From JAITWN01 sp050486285 (lineage in GTDB: Bacteria; Pseudomonadota; Gammaproteobacteria; SZUA-140): a DNA stretch of 64,000 nt. The first letter of the stretch is position 1. Every line of letters starts with the position of its first letter. This document shows, piece by piece, positions 47,420 through 55,387 of the stretch. The notes below the pieces were generated by a model. It ran no database searches. It was not told where the DNA came from and worked only from the letters and a program-made list of their open reading frames with translations. The position numbers and the translations under genes were made by a program. The stretch is from NCBI GenBank assembly GCA_050486285.1, contig JBJHCZ010000003.1, positions 1-64,000 on the forward strand, written 5' to 3'.

Positions 47420-48961
47420 TCACCTCACGCCGACGACCTGCAGGGCCCGCTGGATGTGGCTGGTCGCGCCCTGCAGCATCAGGATCGCCTCCGGGTAGTT
47501 CCCGCGCGCGACCTCGGCATCGACCAGGCCCCGGATCTCCTGCGCACGATCGACCGAACGCATCATCAGCGCGCGCGCCTGTTCCGTCGGCTGTCTCTGT
47601 TCGATCGCGATCGGGATCAGGCGTTCAAAACTTTCGTAGCGCGCCAGCTCGTATTCATATTCATCGCGTGGGGTCTTGAAGTCGAGTTCATACGAGATCG
47701 ACTCGTCGGCAAGCATCTCGGTCAGGGCGCGGGTCAGCGTATTCTGCGTCTCGGTCAGCAGCGCGATCGCGTCGGCGAACTGGCCGCGGTCGGCAAGCCC
47801 GCGGGCGCGCGCCATCGACTGGTCGATGCGTCCGAGGTCGACCTGACGGATCCGGCTGCGATCGCGCGCGCGCATGCGCTCGACGTTGCGCGTGTAGGAG
47901 TCGCGGAAGGTGCGCGCACCTTCGTAGAACATCTCGAACTGGGCGCGCTGGGCCTCGCCCTCGATGTCGCGCGGGACATGCCGCGAGGCCTCGCTCATGA
48001 TGCGCATCGATTCGTCGACGAGCAGCAGCGCGATATCGAGGTCGCCGCGACCGACGGCATCGCGGGCGTCGAGATAGTTCTGGCGCGCGGCGCGCTGCAG
48101 ATCGAGGGCAGCCTGTATGCCGCTTTCGCGGATGCGGTCGGCGGCGGCGGAATTATTGATGAACATCGACGCGAATTCGATCTTCTGCAACACCTCGGTC
48201 TCGGAGATCGCGGCTGCGGGGGGTTCCGCCTCGACCACAGCGGCCGGCGTCGCCTTGGCGCGGCGCGCTGTGATCTCTGCGCGCACCCGCGCCTCGTCGG
48301 CGGCATCGACGACGTGGATCGCGGCCCCCATGTTGCGGTGATTGCGGCACTGGTAATACAGCAGGTCCGGCGTGTCGGCGTCCGGCGTGAAGGTGACCCG
48401 CCCCTGGTAGATGAACTGGCCGCTGACGCCGGCGGTCCATGCCGCCGCGCCCCAGCCGGTCTCGTCCCTCGACAGGTAGAAGTCGTGCTGGACGCCGGTG
48501 TCGACGTTGAAGGTGTAGGTCTTGCCGCGGACGACGACCAGTTCCAGGCCCTGCTCGCCGTTGACGACGAAGCCGCGACCGTGACCGACGCCGAAAAACG
48601 GATGGGTCGCGTCCTTCTCCGCTTCGCCGACATTGAATTCGAACGGCGAGGCGGGCGGTGGCGACGGCCGGGCCGGGCGCGGGGCGGCCGCGGGAGGCAC
48701 GGACGCTGTCGGCGCTGCGGCGCCGTCGGTCGCTTCCGGCTCGGGCGAGGCCTGCTGCAGCGGGATCACCTCGACGACGCTGGCGCGCGCGGCCGGACCC
48801 TCGTCATGGTCATGCCCGTCATCCGGGCCGGCCTCGACGCTGTCCTCGACATCAACGACGCGAGCGGTCTGTGTCACATCCTCTCCCACGGTTGCGCAGG
48901 CCGACAGCAACACCGCCAGACCCGCCAACAACAGCCAGGCGCCGAAACTCCGATATGGCAT
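47420..48961 (-). CDS. Lipoprotein with a cupredoxin-like copper site and a helical C-terminal domain
   Basis: 513 residues with a lipoprotein signal (VLLSAC, Cys22), a Pro/Ala linker to about 107, a beta domain (about 108-220) and a long, mostly helical, charged region (about 240-505). The beta domain has His159 (VQHDF) and the loop YYQCRNHRNMG with Cys205, His208 and Met211, the ligand set and spacing of type-1 copper proteins. The helical part has TPR-like or coiled-coil character without clear repeats. It lies between two triheme c7 genes and overlaps or abuts both, so it belongs to the same electron-transfer assembly. I do not recognise a named family for the full chain. Confidence 0.7.
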   Translation of the reverse strand: MPYRSFGAWLLLAGLAVLLSACATVGEDVTQTARVVDVEDSVEAGPDDGHDHDEGPAARASVVEVIPLQQASPEPEATDGAAAPTASVPPAAAPRPARPSPPPASPFEFNVGEAEKDATHPFFGVGHGRGFVVNGEQGLELVVVRGKTYTFNVDTGVQHDFYLSRDETGWGAAAWTAGVSGQFIYQGRVTFTPDADTPDLLYYQCRNHRNMGAAIHVVDAADEARVRAEITARRAKATPAAVVEAEPPAAAISETEVLQKIEFASMFINNSAAADRIRESGIQAALDLQRAARQNYLDARDAVGRGDLDIALLLVDESMRIMSEASRHVPRDIEGEAQRAQFEMFYEGARTFRDSYTRNVERMRARDRSRIRQVDLGRIDQSMARARGLADRGQFADAIALLTETQNTLTRALTEMLADESISYELDFKTPRDEYEYELARYESFERLIPIAIEQRQPTEQARALMMRSVDRAQEIRGLVDAEVARGNYPEAILMLQGATSHIQRALQVVGVR

Positions 48962-49014
48962 GCTTTCCTCGTACTGCTACCCGCGGCCGGGGGCGCCGGC
49001 CGCGGGGCGCCGCA

Positions 49015-49692
49015 CTATCTCCATGGATTGTTCAGCGTCGCCTCGCTCAGGGGCGGTGACCAATTGGCCGGCTTCGGCTTCGAGTGACATTTCGTGCAGG
49101 TCTGCATGTTGACCGGGAAGGCCACCTTGCCATGGCAGACGCCGCACTTCTCGCCGAGCAGGATCGCGGACATGCTGATCTGGTTCGCGCCCTGCTGCGG
49201 CACGAAGATGCGCGGATGGCAGTTCGAGCAGAACAGCCATTCGGTATGCTGGCGATGCGGGAACACGACATCGGGCACCGACGCGCGCACCGGGCGAATG
49301 ATGTCGAGGTCCATCACGAACGGCTCCTCGGCCGAATTGACGCGATCCCAGCGCGGGCGCAGCAACTGATTGTCGATCGCCTTGACCCAGTCGACGCGAT
49401 TGCCGAAGTTGGTCGTCGGCAGCCCCTGGAAGGCCTGCGCCGGCGGCTGCAGGCGATGGGTCGCCTCGTTGTCCGGGTCGTTGATGCCGGACTCCGGCGG
49501 CGGCAGGTGAGGCGTCTCGCGACGGAGATTGCGGTTGAAGGTGTTGACGTCGCCGGCTTGCGCCAGCATCAGCGGCGCGCCCCGATCCATGACGGAATCG
49601 GCGACGGCGGCCGAGCCCTGCCAGGCGAATGCGAGCAACAGCGCTGCGGCCGACAGACCGGCGGCAATCCCGTAGTTCCTGAATATTTTCAT
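49015..49692 (-). CDS. Triheme c7-type cytochrome
   Basis: 225 residues with an N-terminal signal peptide, a low-similarity region, and the heme domain FPHRQHTEWLFCSNCHP...MSAILLGEKCGVCHG...TCTKCHS with sites CSNCH, CGVCH and CTKCH. It is clearly homologous to the protein at 46812 (shared HTEW, GAN, MSAI, GE-CG-CHG). It follows the third triheme gene by 22 nt and precedes the copper lipoprotein by 53 nt. Three tandem small triheme carriers suggest a periplasmic relay or different redox levels. Confidence 0.92.
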   Translation of the reverse strand: MKIFRNYGIAAGLSAAALLLAFAWQGSAAVADSVMDRGAPLMLAQAGDVNTFNRNLRRETPHLPPPESGINDPDNEATHRLQPPAQAFQGLPTTNFGNRVDWVKAIDNQLLRPRWDRVNSAEEPFVMDLDIIRPVRASVPDVVFPHRQHTEWLFCSNCHPRIFVPQQGANQISMSAILLGEKCGVCHGKVAFPVNMQTCTKCHSKPKPANWSPPLSEATLNNPWR

Positions 49693-49714
49693 GATGGGCT
49701 CCCCCTTCCTTCAA

Positions 49715-50173
49715 TCATTGCCGGGGTGGCTGGCCGGCGGTCGCGCCGGGGTCCAGCGGACGGTGCGCGGGCGCGACGAGGCGCTGCACGGTGCTGCCGT
49801 GGATTTGGGTCGGCGTGCCCGGGAGACCGGAATGGCACATCGCGCAGTTCTCGACCGACCAGGCGATCTCGCCGTTGTGGCAGGCGCCGCAGAACTGCCC
49901 GTCGATGATCTTCGCCATCGTGATCTTGTTGCCGCCGGCCTTGAACTCGAAGCCGAGGTCGGCGTGGCAGACCTTGCAGCGGAAGCGGATGCGGTGGAAC
50001 CAGTGCGAGAACACGACCGGGCGCATTTCGGCGGCGTCGGAAAAGTTGTTGATGACGACATCGCCGTATTCCGCGTGCGCGGTGTTCGGCGCCGCGGCCC
50101 ACATCCAAAGGCCGACGAGAAGCCCCGCGATCAGCGAGAAGCGGACAGGATTCCGCGCGATAATTGGTGACAT
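49715..50173 (-). CDS. Triheme c7-type cytochrome (short form)
   Basis: 152 residues with a signal peptide (ending NTAHA), start supported by the strong Shine-Dalgarno GAGGAGAGG. The domain FSHWFHRIRFRCKVCHADLGF...IIDGQFCGACHNG...ENCAMCH carries CKVCH, CGACH and CAMCH. It lacks the extended N-terminal region of its two paralogues and is closest to classic c7-type periplasmic cytochromes. The tail is Pro-rich. It directly follows the outer-membrane barrel gene. Confidence 0.92.
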   Translation of the reverse strand: MSPIIARNPVRFSLIAGLLVGLWMWAAAPNTAHAEYGDVVINNFSDAAEMRPVVFSHWFHRIRFRCKVCHADLGFEFKAGGNKITMAKIIDGQFCGACHNGEIAWSVENCAMCHSGLPGTPTQIHGSTVQRLVAPAHRPLDPGATAGQPPRQ

Positions 50174-50238
50174 GACTAACCTCTCCTCAATGGATATACA
50201 GATAATTATTTTTGTCTCGGGCGGTCGCCGGCGGGCAG

Positions 50239-51984
50239 TCAGAAACGCCGGTTTACCTGGAAATACACAAGGCTGTATTTTTCTTCGTTATCGAGGTTGA
50301 TGTAACGCCAGCTCGCGCTGGTGTCCAGCAACCCGATCGCGTATGTCAGCCTGTTTTCCCACTCGGCGCGGTCGATGCCCTCATCGAGCGCCGCGTGCCA
50401 GATACGCAGATCCGAGTGGAATCGCAACTGGGCGATATTGAACAGGTCCATATGCTGGAAATTGACCTGTCCGCTAGCCGCTACTGTATCATCATCGCGG
50501 ATGCCAATGAAGTCCCGGCGCATGTACTGGACGGTCAGATTGCCGGAAAGCGTGCTGCGCAGGCTCAGATTCTGGGTCCGCAGGAGCTGGACGTTCGCGA
50601 ACTGCTGCTCGTCCTCCTGGTCCCCGAAACCGCGGGAGTCCGACAGCGTGACCTGGAACATCGTCGTCGACCCCTCGCTGTACAGATCCCACGAGAAGCT
50701 GCCGGAGTGGTCGAGGCGCTGGGTGCCGAGATCGGCGTCCCCGGATTGCTGGATGCCGCTGACGGACTGGCTCAGGCTGAGCCGGAAGGTCCCCCGCCCC
50801 TGGGTCAGCCACAGGCGCTGGGCGTCGTGGCCGACGCGCAGCGTCGAGGTGAAGATGCTCTCCTCATTGAAGTCCTGGTGCTGGACCGAACCCTGGGTGT
50901 ACCAGTTCCAGGTCATTTTCGAGAAGATCTCGCGCAGGTCGGACTGATACAGCGCCCCGACCCGCTGCCGCGACGACTGCGTGCGTTCATCGTTGTCGAT
51001 GACCGTGCCCTCGACATTGGCGTCGAGGCGCAGGTTCTTGGTCAGCTGGTAGAACAGGCCGCTCATCGCGCTGACGCTGGTCTGTTCGATCTGGTTACCG
51101 GCGTTCTCGGCATTGAGGCCGAATACGCGCACGCCGGCGCTGACCGACAGCGGCTGGTTCAGCGGGCGGTAGAACAGGAAGCTCGAGGCCTGGGTCAGGT
51201 CCATCAGGCTGTCGCCGAGGTTGGTGCCCCCGAGCGGCTGGGTCTGCCGCGTTTCCGAGTCGTAGTGGCTCATCATCGTGTCGACGCGGAAGGCCCGACT
51301 GGGGTGGTAGTAGTGATCGACGTTGACGACGACGATGTCGGTCCGCAGGTCCTGGACGTTGCGCTCGATCTCCTGGTAGCTGGTCTTGCCGATCAGCGTA
51401 TGGCGCGGGCGGCGGATGTTCATCTCGGCGCCGACCAGCTGGTCGAGGTAGTCCTCGCCGCCGCGCGACTCCCACTCGTTGCGGTCGTAGCGGGCCTGGA
51501 AGCGGTCGCCCTTGTCGTTGAAATAGGACTGGCGCAGCGCGAGCCGGCGGGTCGTGAACTCGCGGCCGCCGAGCGTCGTCACGGTGTTCGGCAGCGATAC
51601 CGTGTCGACGCGGCTGTCGCTGGTGCGGTAGGACAGCGAAAACGGGGTCTTGCTCTGGGACAGCACGTTCAGATCGAGATCGCCGGTCAGCACCGTGGTC
51701 TCGGTCGACGTGTTCGCGCCCTTGTAGTCGGTGCTGTCCTGGGTCAGGCGCACGCCGGCGGTCAGGGTCGCGAACCAGGGCTGCCAGATGTAGCTCTGGG
51801 CATTGATCGCCGCGCGCAGCTGGTTGCTGCTGGCATCGCTGTTGGAACTGCCGGTGATCGCGCGGTAGGTATAGCCGACGCTGCCCGAAACGTCGACGAG
51901 TTCCATCGCGGCCGGCTGGGCGACCCACAGGGCTGCGAACAGCCCCGGCATCAGGCGCCTGAGATCAGGTTTCCCCACCAGCAT
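50239..51984 (-). CDS. Outer-membrane beta-barrel, candidate porin of a cytochrome conduit
   Basis: 581 residues with an N-terminal signal peptide (ending WVAQPAA), dense amphipathic beta strands over the whole length, and a C-terminal Phe in the strand YSLVYFQVNRRF, all typical of a large barrel. Size and context (between a PpiC isomerase and small multiheme carriers) resemble the porins that sheath multiheme cytochromes in metal-reducing bacteria (MtrB or Geobacter porin-cytochrome types), but I see no CxxC near the N-terminus as in MtrB. Whether it holds a cytochrome or exports filament subunits is unknown. Confidence 0.8.
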   Translation of the reverse strand: MLVGKPDLRRLMPGLFAALWVAQPAAMELVDVSGSVGYTYRAITGSSNSDASSNQLRAAINAQSYIWQPWFATLTAGVRLTQDSTDYKGANTSTETTVLTGDLDLNVLSQSKTPFSLSYRTSDSRVDTVSLPNTVTTLGGREFTTRRLALRQSYFNDKGDRFQARYDRNEWESRGGEDYLDQLVGAEMNIRRPRHTLIGKTSYQEIERNVQDLRTDIVVVNVDHYYHPSRAFRVDTMMSHYDSETRQTQPLGGTNLGDSLMDLTQASSFLFYRPLNQPLSVSAGVRVFGLNAENAGNQIEQTSVSAMSGLFYQLTKNLRLDANVEGTVIDNDERTQSSRQRVGALYQSDLREIFSKMTWNWYTQGSVQHQDFNEESIFTSTLRVGHDAQRLWLTQGRGTFRLSLSQSVSGIQQSGDADLGTQRLDHSGSFSWDLYSEGSTTMFQVTLSDSRGFGDQEDEQQFANVQLLRTQNLSLRSTLSGNLTVQYMRRDFIGIRDDDTVAASGQVNFQHMDLFNIAQLRFHSDLRIWHAALDEGIDRAEWENRLTYAIGLLDTSASWRYINLDNEEKYSLVYFQVNRRF

Positions 51985-52088
51985 GAACGCACTTCCCCCG
52001 CATCATCAGCCGAGCGCCTGTCGTTGTTATAGCTGGCGAATGCCGAAACCGCGCCGGCCGGCCGCGCCCCGCAAGCAGGGGACACGGG

Positions 52089-53060
52089 TCAGCCGTCGGT
52101 CGCCAGCACCGCCTGGTTTATTTCTATTGTCGTCTTTGCGCGCAAGTCATCGAGCAGGCGTTCCCGCGCCTGCTCCTGCAACTCGCGCGCCAGGAGGCCG
52201 CGCGCCCGCTCGGCCACCTGCTCGAAATCGTTCAGCTTCGGCGCCACCCTTTCCTCGAGGCGGAACACCGCGAAGCCCTGCAACAACTGCACCGGCCCGG
52301 ACACCTCTCCCGCCGCCAGTTCATCGACGACGTCTTGCGCCTCAGGCGCCAGCATCCCCCGGTGCAGATAGCCGAGGTCGCCGCCTTCCTCCGCGGAACC
52401 GTCAGCGGAATGCAGCCGCGCGAGCGCGGCGAAGTCATCGCCGTCGCGGATGCGCGCGATGATGCGCACGGCCTCGTCGTGGGCCGCCTGCCAGGCCTCT
52501 CCTCCTGACCAGGGCTCGACCTTCAGCAGGATCAGCGACACCCGCAGCCGTTCCGGCGTCGTGAACTTGTCCGGGTTTTCCCGGTACCAGGCCCTGAGCT
52601 GTTCCTCGCTGATTCCGGGGATCGCCTCGACCTGCGCTTTCAGCTGCATGATGACGCTGTCGCCGAGCAGTTGCTCGCGCACGATCGCCCGCGCCTGCCC
52701 CGGATTCGCGCTCCCGGCAATACGCCCCGCCCAGGCCTGAAGCTCGCCGTCGACCCAGTCCATATCAGGCTCGAGTCCGCGGCGCTCTCCTTCCTGGAGC
52801 AGCAGGATTCGGTCGATGATCTCGTCGGCGACCTCGCGACGGAAGGCCGCGAGCTGTTCCTTCGGAACGCTGCCGTGATAGAAGCGCTGGCGCACGCCGG
52901 CGTGAAAATTCGCCTCGAACTCTTCCACCGGCACGGCAACGCCGCCGACCGTCGCGAAGATCCGCGCGCCGTTGTGCTCCGCGCCGCCGCGCGACTCCCC
53001 GGCCGCCGCCACCGCGAGGCAGACCATCAGCAACACTGTCGTGGTCAGAAAAATCCGCAT
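52089..53060 (-). CDS. Periplasmic PpiC-type peptidyl-prolyl isomerase
   Basis: 323 residues from the ATG at 53060. A signal peptide (ending VAAAGES), a SurA-like N-terminal helical region (VPVEEFEANF...EIIDRILLLQEGERRGL), and a parvulin domain (about 165-270, LRVSLILLK, FAALARLHSADGSAEEGGDLGYLHRGML, VSGPVQLLQGFAVFRLEE). It lies between the tetraheme cytochrome and the barrel gene. PpiC proteins recur beside outer-surface cytochrome genes in Geobacter-like clusters, where they are thought to help folding or assembly. Confidence 0.92.
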   Translation of the reverse strand: MRIFLTTTVLLMVCLAVAAAGESRGGAEHNGARIFATVGGVAVPVEEFEANFHAGVRQRFYHGSVPKEQLAAFRREVADEIIDRILLLQEGERRGLEPDMDWVDGELQAWAGRIAGSANPGQARAIVREQLLGDSVIMQLKAQVEAIPGISEEQLRAWYRENPDKFTTPERLRVSLILLKVEPWSGGEAWQAAHDEAVRIIARIRDGDDFAALARLHSADGSAEEGGDLGYLHRGMLAPEAQDVVDELAAGEVSGPVQLLQGFAVFRLEERVAPKLNDFEQVAERARGLLARELQEQARERLLDDLRAKTTIEINQAVLATDG

Positions 53061-53145
53061 CTGATCGATCCAAATCTGGCCACGAGACCGGATGCCCACG
53101 CCGTCCCGAAGTTCGCGTCCCTTACCCCTGTGTCCTGCGTCCTGC

Positions 53146-53985
53146 TTATTTATTGTGACACGTCAGACAGACCGCGCTGCCGGCCGGATCGATCCGCAGG
53201 AACAACGGATTCTGGTCCACATGGGGATCGTGACAGGAAGCGCACTCGACATAGGGTTGCGGCTCGCCGACGAAGACCCCGCGGGTCGCGGTCCGTGTGT
53301 ACAGCTTCATGTCGGTGCGCTCGAAATCGGAAGTCCCGCCTTCGGTGTTGGTGTTGACCCACCAGATCCGGCTCGCGCCGACGATCTTGCTCTCGGCCTG
53401 GTTGAAGTCCGGATCGCGGCCGGGGCCGAACGGGTTCGACAGCGCATAGCCGCCGCCGGCGTACTGCACGCCGATCGGGTGATCGTCGGTGAGGTCGGTG
53501 CCGAGATTGGTAATGACATTCGGCGGGCCGAGGCGGCCGCCCACGGTCGCGGCCTGGCCGCTCCAGACGCCGGTGCGGAAGGCCCAGTTCTCGGCGCCGG
53601 AGCCCGGCTCGTTGATCAGCGCGTCCATCGCCTGGGTACCGTCGTGGCAGGACAGGCAGGCCAGCGAGACCGAGCCGATCGGCTCGATCTCGGCATCGAG
53701 CGTCGTCGAGCCGAGTTGGTCGTAGGTGGTATAGGCGGCGCCCGGGGTCAGGTTGCGGTTCCACAGCGGGACCGCGGCGGTCGCGTCGGCGCCGTGCGGG
53801 GTATGGCAGAAGACGCAGATCTCCGAGGTGCCGCTGAAGTTGCTCGCGGCGTTGACGCCGGTGCTGCCGAGGTTGTGCTTGGTGTTGAAGATGCCGGCCG
53901 ACGCGGCGGACGCGGCCAGCAGCAGCACGAACGCGACGGCAATCAGCGCCCGGTAGTGCGTGAAGGTGCGGTGATCCCCTCGCAT
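53146..53985 (-). CDS. Tetraheme cytochrome c, OmcE-like filament candidate
   Basis: 279 residues with a signal peptide (about 1-30, ending AASAASA). There are four heme sites: CVFCH (57-61), CLSCH (110-114), CASCH (248-252) and CLTCH (273-277). The mature part has exactly four other His (37 in TKHN, 64 in PHG, 169 in DHPI, 255 in PHV), enough for bis-His ligation of all four hemes. Size, heme count and the order KHN...CVFCHTPHG...PLWNR...CLSCHDGT...DHPI...ECASCHDPH recall Geobacter OmcE, whose subunits polymerise into conductive filaments. It is first in the long cytochrome operon, followed by PpiC and the barrel. Polymerisation is inferred, not shown. Confidence 0.85.
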   Translation of the reverse strand: MRGDHRTFTHYRALIAVAFVLLLAASAASAGIFNTKHNLGSTGVNAASNFSGTSEICVFCHTPHGADATAAVPLWNRNLTPGAAYTTYDQLGSTTLDAEIEPIGSVSLACLSCHDGTQAMDALINEPGSGAENWAFRTGVWSGQAATVGGRLGPPNVITNLGTDLTDDHPIGVQYAGGGYALSNPFGPGRDPDFNQAESKIVGASRIWWVNTNTEGGTSDFERTDMKLYTRTATRGVFVGEPQPYVECASCHDPHVDQNPLFLRIDPAGSAVCLTCHNK

Positions 53986-54014
53986 CGTTGTACCTGGACC
54001 TCCCCCTCTGGCCG

Positions 54015-54061
54015 GATCACCGGCTGATCACCAATGCCGTGATTGTGTTGCGACTTTAGCA
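54015..54061 (-). promoter_or_regulatory. Candidate promoter and operator of the cytochrome operon
   Basis: Minus strand: an extended -10 of the form TGC-TAAAGT (54053-54061), with no clear -35. About 15-30 bp downstream lie two direct repeats GGTGATC (54026-54032 and 54015-54021) spaced exactly 11 bp, one helical turn, which could be a repressor or activator site in the leader. It lies between the porin and the tetraheme gene. Confidence 0.35.
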
Positions 54062-54130
54062 CAATGGACCGGACATTTCGACAAGCCGGGACGTCTGTCG
54101 CGCCCCTTGGATCACCCTGCCCGGCGCGCT

Positions 54131-55240
54131 TCAGAGCCCGATATCGAAGCGGTGGATCACACCGGCCGACAGCGTGGTGACGTTGCGGCCGGCCTCCGAG
54201 GCCGGGATCGCACCGTTGTCGCGGTCACCGGGCGCGGCGCGGACGATATCGTCATGATACGGCTGCAACCCGTAGCCGGCGTTGTCGTCATTGATGATCC
54301 CGGCCGCGAGCAGGTAGAGCCCGGTCCGCGGCGACACCGCGTACGAGAAGCCCGCCGCGACGAGGTGCGCGCCGCTGTCGGGGACATCGTTGCGGTCGTC
54401 GAGCATCGCATAGGCCAGTTTCCATGTGAAATTGCCGGCGACATGGGAGAAGTTCAGGTACAGCGCCTCGCGACGCTGTTCGCGGCCGGCGGTGAATACC
54501 CCGTTGCTGGCCTCCTCCCAGGCCGCGGCGACCTTCGTCCCCTGGCCGAAGTCCCAGCCGAGCGCGAACTTGCGGGCCTTCGCGTCGGACTGCGTCGGGG
54601 TGTCGGTGCGACCGAGATTCTCGTAGGCGAAGCCGGCATACAACTGGCCGTGCTCGAAACGCAGCGATGCGCTGTAACCGGAGAGATCGGCGTCGTCATC
54701 GGCCATCGGCAGGTTGTCGTTGTCCTGGTTCGCGATATAGCCGAGATCGAAGCGCACGCGCTTGATGTCCGGCGTCGCGTAATGAATGATGTTGCGCGCG
54801 CGGCGGTGGAATACCGGGTCGCCGTCGATCGAGCCGAGCGCGGCGCTGGCATCGGCGCGGGTCTCGTGGAAGATGTCGAGGCGGTCGGTCATCGCGCGGT
54901 ACGGGGTCACATGCCGGCCCGCGAGCAGCGTGCCGAGCCGGCTCTCGAGCGCGACATAGCTGTCGCGGCCCTCGCCCCAGCCGCCGTCGTCGAGATCGAC
55001 GGTGGTCTCGAACTGCCAGCGGATCGCGAGCCGGTCGCTGACCGCCTCGCGCCCGCGCAGGCCGATGTGCGAGTGATTGCTGGTGATCGACAGCGCGGTC
55101 TTCTTGTTGGCCGGAACGGGGTCGCGGTTATCGACGACGTCGAGCGACAGGTGGGCGGCGCCGTACAGGTCCATCGCGGCGAACGCCGGCGCCGCCGGCA
55201 ACAGGGCCGCGAGCGCGGCGACAAACAGGGGATTACGCAT
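54131..55240 (-). CDS. Gram-negative porin
   Basis: 369 residues from the ATG at 55240, with signal peptide (ending APAFAA) then DLYGAAHLSLDVVDN, GLRGREAVSDRLAIRWQFET and a C-terminal VIHRFDIGL. This is the general-porin (OmpC-like, 16-strand) pattern. The usual C-terminal Phe is replaced by Leu. It lies upstream of, and co-directional with, the cytochrome operon, and downstream of a second porin. It could supply small solutes; a link to electron transfer is not evident. Confidence 0.88.
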   Translation of the reverse strand: MRNPLFVAALAALLPAAPAFAAMDLYGAAHLSLDVVDNRDPVPANKKTALSITSNHSHIGLRGREAVSDRLAIRWQFETTVDLDDGGWGEGRDSYVALESRLGTLLAGRHVTPYRAMTDRLDIFHETRADASAALGSIDGDPVFHRRARNIIHYATPDIKRVRFDLGYIANQDNDNLPMADDDADLSGYSASLRFEHGQLYAGFAYENLGRTDTPTQSDAKARKFALGWDFGQGTKVAAAWEEASNGVFTAGREQRREALYLNFSHVAGNFTWKLAYAMLDDRNDVPDSGAHLVAAGFSYAVSPRTGLYLLAAGIINDDNAGYGLQPYHDDIVRAAPGDRDNGAIPASEAGRNVTTLSAGVIHRFDIGL

Positions 55241-55328
55241 CAACTACAGTACTCCATGACGGGAGGATTGCGGAATATCCGGGAAAGGTACCCGATACCG
55301 GGGACCGGAGACAAGCCGGAGGGGCGGA

Positions 55329-55358
55329 AAAAGAAAGCCGGGCGCGGGGCCCGGCTTT
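55329..55358 (-). terminator. Intrinsic terminator after the 55388-56416 porin gene
   Basis: A 10-bp GC-rich stem (AAAGCCGGGC and complement, 55334-55343 and 55349-55358) is followed on the minus strand by a T-rich tract (CTTTTT). It lies 30 bp past the stop codon. Confidence 0.85.
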
Positions 55359-55387
55359 CAGTACTGCGGACGACTACCCGAGTCAGC

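Noticed and set aside
53986..54130. Crp site (TGTGA-N6-TCACA) before the cytochrome operon
   Set aside because: Only partial half-sites are present; the 11-bp GGTGATC repeats fit poorly to the Crp consensus.
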